NCBI GenBank assembly: GCA_001579985.1
Contig: LRSR01004711.1
Coordinates: forward strand, 1 to 64,000
Source of the DNA: Hypsibius dujardini
Lineage: Eukaryota > Tardigrada > Eutardigrada > Parachela > Hypsibiidae
DNA: 64,000 nt
Direction: 5' to 3'
Below the pieces are notes generated by a model. That model saw only the letters and a list, made by a program, of their open reading frames with translations, made no database searches and was not told the origin of the DNA. The position numbers and the translations under genes were made by a program. The stretch's first letter is position 1. The number at the start of each line of letters is the position of its first letter. This document shows positions 1 through 11,411 of this stretch, piece after piece.

Positions 1-215
1 AGTTGGATAGTTAACAAGTTTATTAGACTGATAGTAAAGACCGTTAGAGAAATAAACTGGAAGAAAGGAAAGAAGAAGTAGAACTGACTGTAGAAATAAT
101 AAAACACATTATTATATAGTAAAGTTTTAACTATAGAAATGAAGGTAAATGGCACATACATCAGAATAGGGTTAATAGAGTGGACAGAGTTACGAACTAG
201 TATGATACTCGTGAG
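1..215. other. Window edge, no recognisable gene
   Basis: AT-rich sequence beyond the last readable RT segment. It may be the 3' end of the LINE or flanking DNA. I see no ORF, poly(A) tail or target-site repeat that would settle this. Confidence 0.4.
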
Positions 216-1496
216 TTAAAGAACTATCATGATTGGATATGGGGACTTGTTGGGCGTGTCCAACACGATGTCACTGCCCATTCTTATGTCCGACTGCAGG
301 TCCTGCAGCACCACATTGACAGTGTCGCCAAGAGTGCCGTTGTCCAGGCACCAAGCGTTGAGGCGTGCCCGCATGGCCCCAGATGGTCCACGAGTTAGGA
401 GGCAAAACAAAAGAGGTCCCAAAGGATACCCCTGTTGAACACCGGACTCGGATGGTAGGACATGCTCGCCAAAAAACCGCTCTGTCTGATGCCGATACAT
501 CTGATAGACGAGGGCGTAGTATTCCGGCAAGTGAGTGCGGACGGCAGCCATCAATTTGGTGCGATGGATTGCGATGGACCGTATTAAAAGCATTTTTGAA
601 GTCCAGTTTCAATACCACCAGTGTATCCTCGTCTTCTTCCAGAGTACCTCGGGGGCATGGACCACTACTTCTGCCCCACCGGGCGCCCCGTATCCAAGTT
701 GTTGTGATCGTATTAGCTCCCCCATGACGGGCACCACCCGCCTGCTGACAATCTTCCCCACTAGTCGTTGTAGGGTGTTCCCGCAGGCAATAGGACGGAT
801 GCCGCCGTCCTTTTTGTTGAGTGCTGTCAGAGTTCCTCCATACAGCAAGGGGCACACTGCAAAGGGAACACCACTACACATCATGATGGTGAGAAGGGCA
901 GCAAGACGATCCACCAGGCATTCCGTAACGTCTCCCCTGGCTGCAACTCAATCCTTGAGATGTTGCGGGAGCAAGCCATCCAGACCACCTGCTGACCCGT
1001 TGGGGAAAGAAGCAATGGCCTCCGACACCTCCTTGGACGTGATAGGCGCCAGAATGTTTATGGCGGTGTCTGGTGGCGGTGGATACAAAGCGTCGGGATT
1101 CGCTGCGAGATGCTATGTTTTGAGGATGTCCAGCACTTCAGGGCTTGGCGTGACCACGGCATCCTCGGACGAGAGAAGGCGCACTGCATCGGAAACATCG
1201 CCGGCGTTCATCTTCATGGACACCGCTTTCTGCTGTTTCGATGTCGTGGCTTTAGGGAGAAGTGAAGCTGCGTCATGGGCTGTGACCAGATTGGTGGGTC
1301 TGGCCAAGTTGGGTTTGACGAGGGTGGTCAGAGAGACAGTTCTCTTCTCCTTGGAAGCTGGTTGGGCGAATGCGTAATGGGAAAACAGCAACAGACGCTC
1401 CAACTCTGGCAGACCACCGTTATGGATGATGGTGTGCAGGATTCCACTGAAGGCATCAGCCGCAGAATATCGGGCAGATTTCGGCACGCGGCGCAT
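216..1496 (-). mobile_element. LINE (non-LTR retrotransposon) reverse transcriptase remnant
   Basis: Three minus-strand segments (1496-1113, 914-609, 593-216) read in order as the region before and within a non-LTR reverse transcriptase. The first has the pre-RT motif DAVRLLSSEDAVV. The next has GLDGLLPQHLKD and KKDGGIRPIACGNTL, followed by GYGAPGGAEVVVHA. The last has the RT block SGVQQGYPLGPLLF. This style of RT is known from LINE families of many invertebrates. The segments are separated by stops and frame changes. Neither the FADD catalytic box nor an endonuclease domain is visible, so the copy is dead and truncated at both ends. Several plus-strand frames over the same DNA are shadows. 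The element lies beyond the 3' side of the first TM3 gene and abuts a CTGT microsatellite. Confidence 0.85.
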
Positions 1497-1565
1497 CAGC
1501 TGACTGGAGAGGTGAAGATGCCGCAGTCTGTTGAAAAGATCTGCCGGCGCAGCAACTGAGACGGC

Positions 1566-1629
1566 GGACAGATGTCTCTCTGTCTGTCTGTCTGTTTTGT
1601 TTGTCTGTTTGTCTGTCTGTCTGTCTGTT

Positions 1630-1660
<31 letters not shown>

Positions 1661-1720
1661 GTGTGTGTCTGTGTGTCTGTGTGTCTGTGTGTCTGACTGT
1701 CTGTCACCGTATTTTTTTTT
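1566..1720. repeat. (CTGT)n tetranucleotide microsatellite
   Basis: About 150 bp of CTGT/TTGT/GTGT units with few interruptions, directly upstream (in transcription sense) of the LINE fragment. It opens long Cys/Leu/Ser/Val-only and Asp/Arg/Gln/Thr-only frames on both strands, which are artefacts of the repeat. Confidence 0.95.
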
Positions 1721-2397
1721 CCATTTTGCTTTCTTTCCGTTTGGTCTCGCACGGTGACGGTAGTGTTGCTGCGCCGGTTGATTCTCCAACGCTCATCTGT
1801 GTTGCTAATGTGCATTCCTAGGAGGCTGTGTAGATGGTTAGTTGGTTCAGCTAGGTCGGATGATATGATTGAGAAGCTCGGTGTTTTCATTTTATTTTTT
1901 GCGGTTTCCTCTAGTCTGATGCGAATGGAAAACCTTCGTGTTTGGGTTGGTAATTTTACCATCTATTTGAGTGAATCTGCAGTTAAATTTACATTGGACA
2001 GACGCAAGGAACATGTTTACTACAATAATCGAATCTGATTTGGGGACCCGTTCTACAAAACGAGCCGAACACACGTCATAGACCACTGGTAATCTCAAGA
2101 AAGAATTTCTCAATACACAGGAAGATCCACAATTGAGGACGACTTTTCGTTTGTTCAGTGTTAAATATTTTGTTTTACGCTAATTTGCATGTACTGTACA
2201 TCAGACCAGGGGTTCATTTAGGGTCCTTACAAGTCGGAACCAGGCCCCTCATGATAGGGCCAGGGGGTGGCCAAAGGAGCAAAATGCATTTTTTTCAAAC
2301 CTGACTTAAACTCAAACGTACAACGTACAAAAAACGTACAACATATAATGTACCTGTACAAAATTATAAAGTTTTTCATATTTGAGATCTTGAACCT
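1721..2397. repeat. TM3 3' flank; inverted copy at 28.8-29.2 kb
   Basis: No gene is visible. From about 1895 to 2290 the sequence recurs in reverse orientation at 28796-29190 (for example the GGGTCCTTACAAGTCGGAACC stretch near 2220). This is the conserved 3' flank of the TM3 family, so it marks the outer edge of the cassette. Confidence 0.6.
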
Positions 2398-2820
2398 TCA
2401 TGTCGAATTGTGGCAATCCAGTCTGATTCGAATATACCGACGCCGGAGTCCCAGGTAGCTGACCATCAGCGTTACCGCCAAGAGGCAAAGAACGCCAACA
2501 ATTGTAGCAGTTTTCCACCAAGGTCGTGCGATTATGTTCACTTTCCTGTCTCCAAATCGGATCTGACTTGATTCTGCGGCTGTTGTTGTTGGTGTAGAGT
2601 TCTCCATAGGGTTCTCTATATCAGTCGATTGGGTTGACAATTCCATGAACAGTGAACTGGGTCCGGTTTGCAGCCTTGTCTGGATTGGGGCGCCACGAGA
2701 CAAAGCGAGGGAAGTGGTCAGTAGCAGGACCGTGGAAAACAGAATGTACCGGGAGCATCTTCGGTTTGCATCGCCCGGATAAGTTGGACTGAAATGGTCC
2801 AGCAATTTCAGTGGAGACAT
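2398..2820 (-). CDS. TM3 family small single-span membrane protein (TM3-1)
   Basis: Unrecognised family, 140 codons in one exon if started at MSPLKLLD; an MCRT- or LCRT-extended frame runs 12 bases further upstream. Residues about 20-40 (YILFSTVLLLTTSLALSRG) are hydrophobic and look like a signal peptide with a long n-region. A short Thr/Ser-rich ectodomain follows (residues about 42-97, with NST and TTTAA). A second hydrophobic segment (TATIVGVLCLLAVTLMVSY) precedes a basic tail, RRRYIRIRLDCHNST. The RPWW motif immediately before the membrane span is intact only in this copy. It lies downstream of a decayed TM2 gene in the same orientation, the usual cassette order. No catalytic or known binding motif is visible. 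It could also be a tail-anchored or signal-anchored protein. Confidence 0.55.
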   Translation of the reverse strand: MSPLKLLDHFSPTYPGDANRRCSRYILFSTVLLLTTSLALSRGAPIQTRLQTGPSSLFMELSTQSTDIENPMENSTPTTTAAESSQIRFGDRKVNIIARPWWKTATIVGVLCLLAVTLMVSYLGLRRRYIRIRLDCHNST

Positions 2821-3512
2821 CGTGCGACACAAATAATCGTGGAAACAAACAGGTCGCACTACACCGAGCAGGTATTTACAATACCATCTTCGCTTTGCAG
2901 GGCTTTCACGGAGAAGTTTGCAACCGGAAAAGCGTGCCAATCCGCAATCAACATGATAACGCATGAAAGCTAATAGTTATCAAAGGAATTTCCCATCATC
3001 TTATTATTACTGGAGACGCGAGGTTTAAAAACCAGTCGCTACAGTAGCTATGCCACAATGTTTGTAGTGGTCAGTCTCCTTGAGTTTTTAAAGCTTTGCA
3101 GAAACTTTTTGTCACGAAAAAATTCGTTGATGACTGGTTTTTACATCTTGTATCTCAATGGTTTTCCTCATTTAGATGGACGGATGGTTCAAATTATCAC
3201 TTGATTTACACGGTACTCCGAAAGGGATTTTATCAGACATTCATGACCGTAAGTGAAAATCAAGTGATCATGTACAATGGCACTATGCAAGTATACTGAG
3301 GTCTTAACAAAAGTAGGAGCATTGTCATTTCCGTACTTTTAGAGGCCCTTTCAATGCCGGGCGGGATCCCAGTCGATAGACGAAAAGAGAGAAAACAGTA
3401 ATTGCTTCATATTCACGGCCAGACGGTGATTTAGGCTTTGAAGAGCGAGCTTGTAGTCACCACGCTCTGCATTGGTGTAGTCGCACCGACGGCAATATTT
3501 CCGCCACACAAA
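2821..3512. other. TM2-TM3 intergenic spacer
   Basis: No gene. The part at about 3010-3350, beginning near GGAGACGCGAGGTTTAAA, recurs at 7830-8160, 24115-24460, 36150-36410 and 50310-50660. It is therefore the conserved DNA between TM2 and TM3 in every cassette and includes the TM2 3' region. Confidence 0.6.
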
Positions 3513-4529
3513 TTACGCAATAAAAAAAATGTCACAGATAATCGCCCGCCACGCAATCACAACGTAATTGGATTGTTGAGCTGGTATTCCACTCGTTTGA
3601 AGTGAAGTCATTGAAGTCGGAGAAGATGTTAGCATGGTGATCATGTCTGTTGGCGCATCAGTCATGGCATCGGTGAACGGTGATGTCTCCGATACCGCCT
3701 CGGTCACGGGAATCTCGGTTTTGTCTCCGTAAACCAGTCTAAAACCCCGAGAACAGTGACGAGGTAGGACTGAGGAGCTGCAGCAGTAGACGTCAGCGCT
3801 GAGCGAGACGTTTTCCAGCCACGCCTGTGGGTACCAGTACCATGGCAAAAATGTCTTTGCAGAGTCCTGTGGATAGTTTTGCTTGGATCAAGCTTTTGAA
3901 TTTAAAATAAATTAAAAATCAGCACATGACAAAGGCTGTTGTTGAATTAAACTATAATTGATTTATTTAGTTTTAAAAGGTTTTCTTTTGCAAATTAAAA
4001 TCATTTTTAATTTTTAATACAAAACGACGTTTTGCGGTGTTTGAAATTAATTCTGAATTATATTCATTTACATTAAATTATAATTCCACACGTAACAAGA
4101 CCTCTGATTTCGAATTAAATGAGAGTTAGTTTATTTAAAGATATTATTCCAAGATATTATTACTTTACCTGCGGGTTCTCAACGGATGTTTCTGGGCCGT
4201 CCAGGTTAATTGAAATGACCCCAAAGCCGATTGTGGTGCTGTCGAGCTGTCGCAACCGTATACTGTCCACGTTGCAAAAGTAAAAGGTGTGTCCGCGCTG
4301 ACAAGCCAGAATCTGTTCGTAGTTATGACCGACCGGAAATGCGTGCCGTTCTTCACCTGCCTGATCTGTTTCTCGACGTGTTCCAATCTTGGGCCAGCTT
4401 TTTCCATTTCAGCGCAACCGATGCCGATTATCCTTGTGGGAGGTGTGGAATTCATGGTCAGAACGGGTTGGATAAAGAGCATCGCAGTCACCAATATGTA
4501 ATCGTAGGCAAAAGATGGTGACTTTTCAT
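3513..4529 (-). pseudogene. TM2 family, broken copy (TM2-1)
   Basis: Two exons match the intact TM2 genes. Exon 1 (4529-4169) keeps EERHAFPVGHNYEQILACQ and FYFCNVDS, but its first half is out of frame and its length is not a multiple of three. Exon 2 (3866-3513) is open and has WYPQAWLENVSLSADVYCC, then the Thr/Ser/Met-rich stalk. It ends early, at SNYVVIAWRAIICDIFFIA, within what is the membrane span of the other copies, so the cytoplasmic tail is lost. The 5' end is fused by deletion to the truncated S exon just upstream (around 4540), removing the spacer that normally separates S and TM2. Confidence 0.75.
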
Positions 4530-4539
4530 TTAAAAAACT

Positions 4540-5393
4540 GCCAAAGCCGCTCCACCGGTAGCTCCAACGAGAATGGTTCCCGAGTCCGTTCGGTTTACCT
4601 TGATCAGCTCTTGGTTCGCTGCAGGCGGGAATCCGGGCACGACGGTTGACGCTTTCCAACGTTTTCCCGTACACGCGAAGCTGCAATTCTTGCAGCGCAG
4701 CTCCCCCTTTGTCGTATCTGCGATGTGCAACGTTACATTGCCGGTTTAATAAACGAAGCATCGGGTTGAATGCTGCAGTTTAATGAGGAACTATCGCGGC
4801 TGATGATGACGCATTCATCCTTCCCTATTGATACTGCAAGAGTATCTGGCAAGTTTTGACCGGTGAACCGTATAACGGTCTCCTCGGCCAATGGACCATA
4901 AATTGAAATATTTTCTAGCATTATTGGCTTGGTGCTATCTATAGAGTTTGCAGCCGGAGTTCTTTTCGTTGCATCGGGTTCCTCGCATGTCACCATTTGT
5001 GTAGTGTTGTTATCGCTGGAGCCGCGCATGCCTGTTCCATTTCGGAATGTCCATCCGCAGGTCGGATAGAGGGATAGGCATTCGCTGCAGCTGAGCTAAA
5101 CACAGCACTTGTAAACTATCATGGAAGCTGTGGCAGTAGTGGCGGACTGTTGACCGTCCGTCACTTGGATTAGAACCGTTTGGTGGTCGTAGAATGGATG
5201 CCGCGGGTTGAGCCAGATGCTTGAGCGCAGTCGTCTCGGTATGGGACACTCAAGGACGGGGTGATCGTTCATCGTAACATGCCACACCGGTAGGGTCTGG
5301 TCACCTTTCGTGTGGTTCTCGCGGCCCGGGAAAACACATCACGACCAAACTGGATTTGCCAAAGTCTGGATATCGAGCCAGGGTTAACTTAGC
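4540..5393 (-). pseudogene. S receptor, last exon only (S-A2 remnant)
   Basis: This is a decayed copy of exon 4 of the Sema/PSI/IPT receptor. The start AKLTLARYPDFGKSSLVV follows a good acceptor (CTGCAG). PSI and IPT remnants follow: DKTMLTCEEPDAT-type sequence, then PLAEETVIRFTGQNLPDTL and CVIISRDSSSLNCSIQPDAS. Frames shift several times (segments 5498-5301, 5287-5096, 5029-4733, 4730-4530). It stops inside the membrane span (GGAALAVF), where a deletion joins it to the start codon of the next TM2 copy. Exons 1-3 of this copy are absent, and only the intron 3 sequence and the 5' leader remain upstream. Confidence 0.8.
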
Positions 5394-5499
5394 CTGCAGA
5401 ATATAGACCCCGGCAGTGTGGAACGCTATACGAGTGGAAACTATTGTCCATCGAGTGAGGTTGGGCTGACCGCCCCAACCTTCAAGGGGGAGGAGCAAT

Positions 5500-6256
5500 C
5501 CGCAATCGACTCGGAAAAAACCAGACTAGACCTTAGCTTAAATGGAACAAGTGGAACCATAAAGTTTCATGTTTGATTCGTATTTGTTGTTCGTGTTCCA
5601 TTTAAATCGAAGCATGATTGATGAAGCTTCGAGTAAACCTTTGCTCCCCTTGCTTTACTTTTGTATAAAGTTCCATTTAACATACAAGCCCAGGATGTCA
5701 AGTGGAATTTCAACTAAATATTTATTTCTTAAGCTCCTCGTTAGTTCCCTTTGTTTCTTTATTCCATTTGCTCACTTTGTTCTTTTGTTTGATTCTCTTG
5801 CCATACCTTTGTTTTTTTCCATTCACTAGTTATTATTATTATTTGCTTAATATTTGTTTTATTTTGTTCATACTGATTTACTAAGTTCCACGTTTGTTCC
5901 TTTTGTTTCTCTATTTGATTCCCTTGCTCTACCTTTTTTTTCCATTTTTCTACCTACCTAAGGTGTTCTGTCCTACCCAGCAATTGGTGGACGATATACA
6001 AGCGCGCTTTTCGATTCGGAGACTCAGCATCAGCAAAGAGCACAATGACCTCAGTGTGCGGTAGCAGAAAGTAACCTAATTTGCCTTGTTCAAACAAAGC
6101 AAACGTATTTACCCGGAAGTAAAGTCTGCTTTTAACTCCCTTTATGCCATTACACGCTGATACCGATAAAATATTTATCTGAATTTTCGACGCCATCCAA
6201 ACATGGCCAAGTTGGGAACACATTTTGTAATGAATGGTTGGGAATAGAGCAATCAT
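5500..6256 (-). other. Remnant of S intron 3 joined to S 5' leader
   Basis: 5500-5945 is the pyrimidine-rich intron 3 sequence of the S family (it recurs at 9720-10120, 42060-42590 and 55480-56010). 5955-6256 is the leader normally upstream of S exon 1 (GKLGYFLLPHTEVIVLFAD frame). The junction near 5950 shows that S exons 1-3 were deleted from this unit. Confidence 0.65.
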
Positions 6257-7740
6257 GACTACAGTATAACCATATCATGATGCCATATTATTATTGCCTT
6301 AGAAAATTGTTGTTTAAGAGAGGGCGGGAAAACACCCAAGAGCTCGTTTAGGGTTCTTAAATATTGGAACCAAGACTTCTCATGGTAGGGCCAGGGATAA
6401 AATGCATTTTTTTTCATAATTGAACAAAAACTTCAGCCTCTCCGTCCCTTATAATTTTGAAACTTATAGAGGTGTTACTGTTGGGGTCTAATCTTTAGGG
6501 CGCCGGGATTTCAAAACATTTCCAAAAACATGAGTTTCTCCATCAAATTTGAGCCACTCTTGAGAGTTTAGAACCTCCTAGTTGCACTCATTACTAAAGT
6601 TAGTATTACTGAACCCCAACAAACTTCAAATTTCATCGAAAAACTCAGGTTGTAGGAAATTTTTGTCTTCGCTCGTTTGGCACCTGCAGTCGCACATTCT
6701 TGGGATTGCTGTTTTCGCGACCGGGCGGTTGATAGCTTTCAAGTCGACCTTGCTTTTTCAGTGGCTATTTTATGATACGCTAATCATATATGACCTACTT
6801 ACGTACCAGCCAATAAGGTCCCGGCCACGTATGTGATATCGTGTGGCTTAACTGACGATTATAAGAGAGGGTGTGTTTTCTTGGTAGTGTTGCATCGCTA
6901 TCTGAACTCAATTTTGACCTAAATAGTTAGGTCGCTGTTGGGCATCTCACCTGCCGAAATAACGCGATCAAACCATTAAGACTAGCGAACTTTATGCACA
7001 GTTAAAAAAAGGCCGAGCCTCCGATGGCAGTGTGTCAAACGTACCCAATGTACCTATCTTATGCAGATTGTGAAGACAAAGTTAGGTAAACGTACTTAGA
7101 CCTATGTAGTAGGGGAATTTCGAATTTCGTAGGAGAATTTCGTAATTTCAAATTTCGAATTACGAATTTCGTTTTCTGTTAGGGGAATTTGTATACAGTA
7201 AATGTCCTCTTATTTTGCGTACCTGACAGACGCGTTTGAACACGTTTGCTCCACGACGAAATTGTTCCGAGACAAGGCACGCAATAGAAACGCGCCTATG
7301 ACCTAGGCAAAATAAGAGGACTTTTACTGTAGCGGTAGCGACCTATTATTTAGCGGGGGTGAAGTTGCCCAGTGCATCAGTCTCCGTTAAGCCTCTGTAC
7401 CTGGCCACTACACGCGCGCAGCAGGTGCTGTGCTGCAATTGGTCGACAGCACTGGCCGCTTACGCCCACTTACGTCACCAGGAATCGATCGCTCGTGCTC
7501 AAGATTACACACACACACAAACATAACCCCGGTTAAAAAGGGTGTCAACTTAAAACACGGCCTCGCTGCGCTCGGCCTTAATTACGGTACGGCATCCAAT
7601 GGAGAACTACTTACACAAATTGTACTACTGCACATTTTATATATGTAGATAGGGATTTATTGTACTGTAAACTAGAGCCAAACTTTAGTACTAGTACCAA
7701 GCAGACATTTACTGTATCAATTTTCGCGTCAGTTCTCATG
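6257..7740. other. S upstream spacer (unit A2) carrying a MITE
   Basis: No gene. 6340-6960 is the conserved block upstream of S genes (also at 11800-12420, 16900-17890 reversed, 45600-46130 and 57840-59320). 7000-7650 is private to this unit and contains a 134-bp MITE and a short CA run near 7507. Confidence 0.55.
7196..7329. mobile_element. 134-bp MITE, TA target duplication (mariner-like)
   Basis: Inverted ends CAGTAAATGTCCTCTTAT and ATAAGAGGACTTTTACTG match at all but one position over about 22 bp. They are flanked by TA on both sides (7194-7195, 7330-7331). The short size, TA duplication and CAGT termini fit a non-autonomous Tc1/mariner-type element. It is too short to encode a transposase. 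Confidence 0.8.
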
Positions 7741-8247
7741 GAGAACCGGAAAAGTGTGCCACTCTGATATCAACATGATAACCCATGAAAGGTAGAAGTT
7801 ATCAACGGAAGAACCCATCGTAATATTATTACTGGAGACGCGAGGTTTAAAAACCGGTCAATACAATAGCAGTGCTTTCGAAAGTTGTAGCAGTGATTTT
7901 TCATAGCCTTGTAAAAACTTTTTGTAGCGAAAAAAATCGCTAGCGACTGGTTTTTAAATCTTATATCTCACTAGTTTTCCCTATTCGATTTGATGGAGGG
8001 ATGGTTCGAGTTGCCATCTGATTCACGCGGTACTCAGAAAGGGATTTCATGAGACATTCATGACCGTAAGTGAAAATCAAGTGATCATGTACAATGGCAC
8101 AATGCAAGTATACTGAGGTCATAACAAAAGTAGAAGCATTGTCATTTCCGTACTTTTAGAGGCCCTTTCAAATGCCGGACGGGATCCCAGTCGATAGACG
8201 AAAAGAAAGAAAACAGTAATTGCTTCATATTCACGGCCAGGCGGTCA
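7741..8247. other. TM3 5' remnant and TM2 3' spacer (unit A1)
   Basis: 7741-7800 matches the DNA just upstream of TM3 (CAACATGATAACCCATGAAAG). 7830-8230 is the conserved TM2 3' flank. The TM3 gene that should lie between them and the next unit is missing. Confidence 0.5.
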
Positions 8248-9308
8248 TTACGGCTTTTGACGAACGGACATGTAGGAAATAATCTGGTCCTTCGCATTGG
8301 TGCCGTCGCGCCAACGGCAATATCTCCGCCACACAAAGCACGCGATGGCCACAAAAACGCCACAGGCGACCACCACCACCAGAATCCAAAAGTAATTGAA
8401 GTATTGAGCTGGTATTCCACCTGTTTGAAGAGAAGTCATTAGAGTAGGAGAAGATGTCGGCACGGTGGTCATGTCTATTGGCGCATCAGTCGTGGCATCG
8501 GTGGGCGGTGATGTTTCCGATACCACAGCGGTCACGGGGATCTCGGTTTTGTCCCCGTAAACCAGTTTAAACCCCCGAGAACAGTCGCGAGGAATGACCG
8601 GGGAGCTGCAGCAGTAGATGTCAGCGCTGAGCGAGACGTTTTCCAGCCACGCCTGTGGGTACCAGTACCATGGCGGAAATGCCGTTGCAGTGTCCTGTGG
8701 GTAATTTTGCGTAGATGAGAAAGTCTGCCGTTGAATTAAATAAAAATGATTTAGTTAGTTTAACAAGGTTTTCTATTACAAATTTAATCATCTTTAATTT
8801 AACTGGCAATACAAAACGACGTTTTCCGGTGTTTAAAATTAGTTCTAGATTATATTCATCTACATTAAATGCTGGCCAATTTCCATCACTATTTGTATTA
8901 ATTCAAAAACACCTCTACCTGCAGGTTCTCCACGGATGTTTCTCGGCTGTCCAGGTTAATTGAAATGTCCCCGAAGCCGATCGCAGTGCTGTTGAGTTGT
9001 TGCAACCATATACTGTCTGCGTTGCAGAAGTAAAAGGTGTGTCCGCTCTGACAAGCCAGGATTTGCTCGTAGTTATGACCGTCCGGAAAGGCGTGCCGTT
9101 CCTCGTGGAAGGGAACCAGAATGCCGTTCCTCATCTGCCTGATCTGTTTCTCGTCGTGTTCCGATCTTGGGCCAGCTTGTTCCATTTCAGCGCAATCGAT
9201 ACCGTTTATCTTTGTGGGAGGGGTGGAATTCATGGCAAGGACGGGTTGGAGAGAGAGCATCGCAGTTACCAATATGGTAATCATGGGCAAGGGATGGTGG
9301 CGTTTCAT
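8248..9308 (-). CDS. TM2 family type I membrane protein (TM2-2)
   Basis: Two exons, 9308-8919 and 8694-8248, joined in phase 0 (CTGCAG|GTAGAG donor, CCCACAG|GAC acceptor), 278 residues. The start is MKRHHPLPM, chosen because it aligns with the other copies; an upstream ATG in the same frame is less likely. Signal peptide about 1-24. Ectodomain cysteines lie in CAEM, LACQ, FYFC, VYCC and RDCSR. A Thr/Ser/Met-rich stalk is followed by a strongly hydrophobic span (ILVVVVACGVFVAIACFVW). The tail ends ISYMSVRQKP, a Tyr in an ITIM-like or YxxPhi context (Tyr about 271). The family is not recognised. The gene lies just downstream of a broken S gene on the same strand. Confidence 0.75.
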
Positions 9309-10130
9309 TTCACGAAAGATAAATATATGCAGAAGTGCGTTCAACCAAAAAATACGTTGGTCGGTCAGAGTGGGGTTAAACCGGAAACATGTCAGACGAA
9401 TTGTGCGCCTAATAAAAGGTCAATATAAAAAGAAGTAATCTGATTGTACATTAGATCACCTTACTTAATCTCTAAAATAAACCATCCGCAGTTATCCATC
9501 CTCGAGACTAGACAATGATTACAAGTCGAATAAGATGAACAGGAATTCAAAGGCAGCCGTACAAGCTAAAAGACAGGATAGAATTAACATCATGCCCCCT
9601 ATAGTTCTGTGCTGTCATTAGTTTGGAACTATTGTCGATCGAGTGGGGTTGGGCTTGCCAACGGTCAGGGGGGGTGGGGGAGCCATCCGCAACCAATCCG
9701 GAAAACCGACTTGACCTGTGCTTAAATGGAGCAAGTCGAACCATTACCTTTGATAACGTTTGATTCGTCTTTGTTGTTCGTGTTCGTCTTTGTTTAAGTC
9801 GGAGCATGATTGATGAATCTTCCAGTAAACCTTTGCTCCCCCTGCTCTACCTTGTTTTCTGTTCCATTTAACATGCTAGCCCAGAATGTCCAGTGGAATT
9901 TCGACTAAAAACTCATTTCTTAAGTTCCGCGCTGATTCCCTTGTTTCTTTATTCCATTTGCTCACTTTGTTGCTTTTGTAGGGTTCCCTTGCCCTACCTT
10001 TGTTTTTTTGTTCCATTTGACACTGTAAGCCCAGAGTGGCTTGTGGAATTTAAAACAAACATTCATTTTCTGATTTACAATTTTGTTCCATTTGTTCTTT
10101 ATTTTAAGCTTCTGCCATCTCCAAACGTAC
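9309..10130. other. S intron 3 / former S exon 4 region (unit A1)
   Basis: No exon is seen. 9330-10120 matches intron 3 of the S family (GGTCGGTCAGAGTGGGGTTAA, TCCATTTAACATGC and the TTTGTTCC-rich tract). S exon 4, expected before TM2, is missing from this unit. Confidence 0.6.
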
Positions 10131-11411
10131 CTTTTTCTCTGCCAGGACGTCAACCGCAACATCCTTGTTGCTTAAGAACATCGCGAAGATTTCGCCGTCT
10201 TCTCTCATAAAAAATGGAGACAAGGGCTGCTTCACAAAGTTCTGCACCTTAGAGGGGAATAAGGAGACACTTCTTACACGTGAACACGACAAACACTTGG
10301 TATACCACCAGCATTTGCATCAAACCTGATTCAAGAGATAAACGGTGTGCTGATTGCGGCACAGAATGATAATTTGATCGTTGACGGGCGTGAATGAAAC
10401 AGCAGTTGAGTTTACGCCGATAGTGATGGCCGTTCCGCCCATTATCTGTTTTCGAAAATACAGAAATTTTGGATGGAATGACTGTTAGCCTGATGAATTT
10501 CGTCGCAGAAATTGACTGTCTGAAACGGTGAACATATTTGCCGAAAGCGAACCAAATTCAGGTATGGACTTTATGTATGTAGCGCTACCTAGGCTACAGG
10601 TTACAACTATGTTGCTTCACGTGATAATGTTCGGGCCAACTAACAGTCCAGCCGTTCAGTTCACCCTTGCTAATTTTACTCATACTGAATACGTCACTAT
10701 GTATGGCCCAATAGTACACCGACTGTCTGCCGTGTTTGTCCCGTCGGAGGACTATCGGTGATGGGCGACAGGCAAATAGCCCACCGAGACGACCGACCAT
10801 CCGTCATCCTGACCGACTCTCTACTACGTCCTTCGCAACCGTCCACCGAACAGACCGACAGTTAGTACGGTGGAAGGTCCGTCCATCCGATAGATTTTCG
10901 GCTCAGATGTTTACCTATAGCCGCCCATGCGGCTAAGGGTAAAATAGCCGTGGTACTGTTGGGCCTTGTTAGGCTTATTAGGGGGTCAAATCCAATGATC
11001 CGTAATAGGCAACCAACTTTGCCATTATTCTATAGTACAATATTAATTTTCAGCAGCGCCAGCAGCTAATTTGATACTTAAAAAGGCAATAATGTAGGTG
11101 GCTTAAATGCTTTTTCCTTAATTAGGGAAGAGCGTAAAATCAGTGCCGTGACCACTGTCAAGACTCACTTTGCTCGTCCATCGGCTCGCATTGTGTTGGA
11201 GATCATGCAATGACGCATTCAGCACAACTGGTGTCGAGATGTTGCCTCGGCAAATCAGGTAAATCCCGATGTCTTCATTAAACACCACAACGGCGGACCG
11301 TCCATCAAGCGGGAAACTGTGGAGGACCCGGAAGTCATAAGTGATCAGCAGCAGCACGGTGGACAAACCCAGCACTAGTGGCGGCCGAACACTCGGTCGA
11401 TTTTCATACAT
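10131..11411 (-). pseudogene. S receptor, broken 5' half (S-A1)
   Basis: Exon 1 (11411-11169) is intact: MYENRPSVRPPLVLG signal segment, then SFPLDGRSAVVVFNEDIG, with a GTGAGT donor after TSK. Exon 2 (10519-10323) has lost about 570 bp of the Sema region and is out of frame. Exon 3 (10245-10131) is 115 bp instead of 117, so it is frameshifted. Exon 4 is absent from this unit. Exon 1 is almost identical to that of the plus-strand S gene at 18.3 kb, so these two are the closest relatives in the window. Intron 1 (10520-11168) carries about 400 bp not seen in other copies. Confidence 0.8.

Noticed and set aside
271-1377. Long frames on both strands (194 and 280 codons) over the LINE
   Set aside because: They overlap the RT-coding frames and carry no recognisable motif.
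1531-1821. Long Cys/Val/Ser/Leu-only frames on the plus strand and Asp/Gln/Thr/Arg frames on the minus strand
   Set aside because: They are products of the CTGT microsatellite, which is open in several frames.
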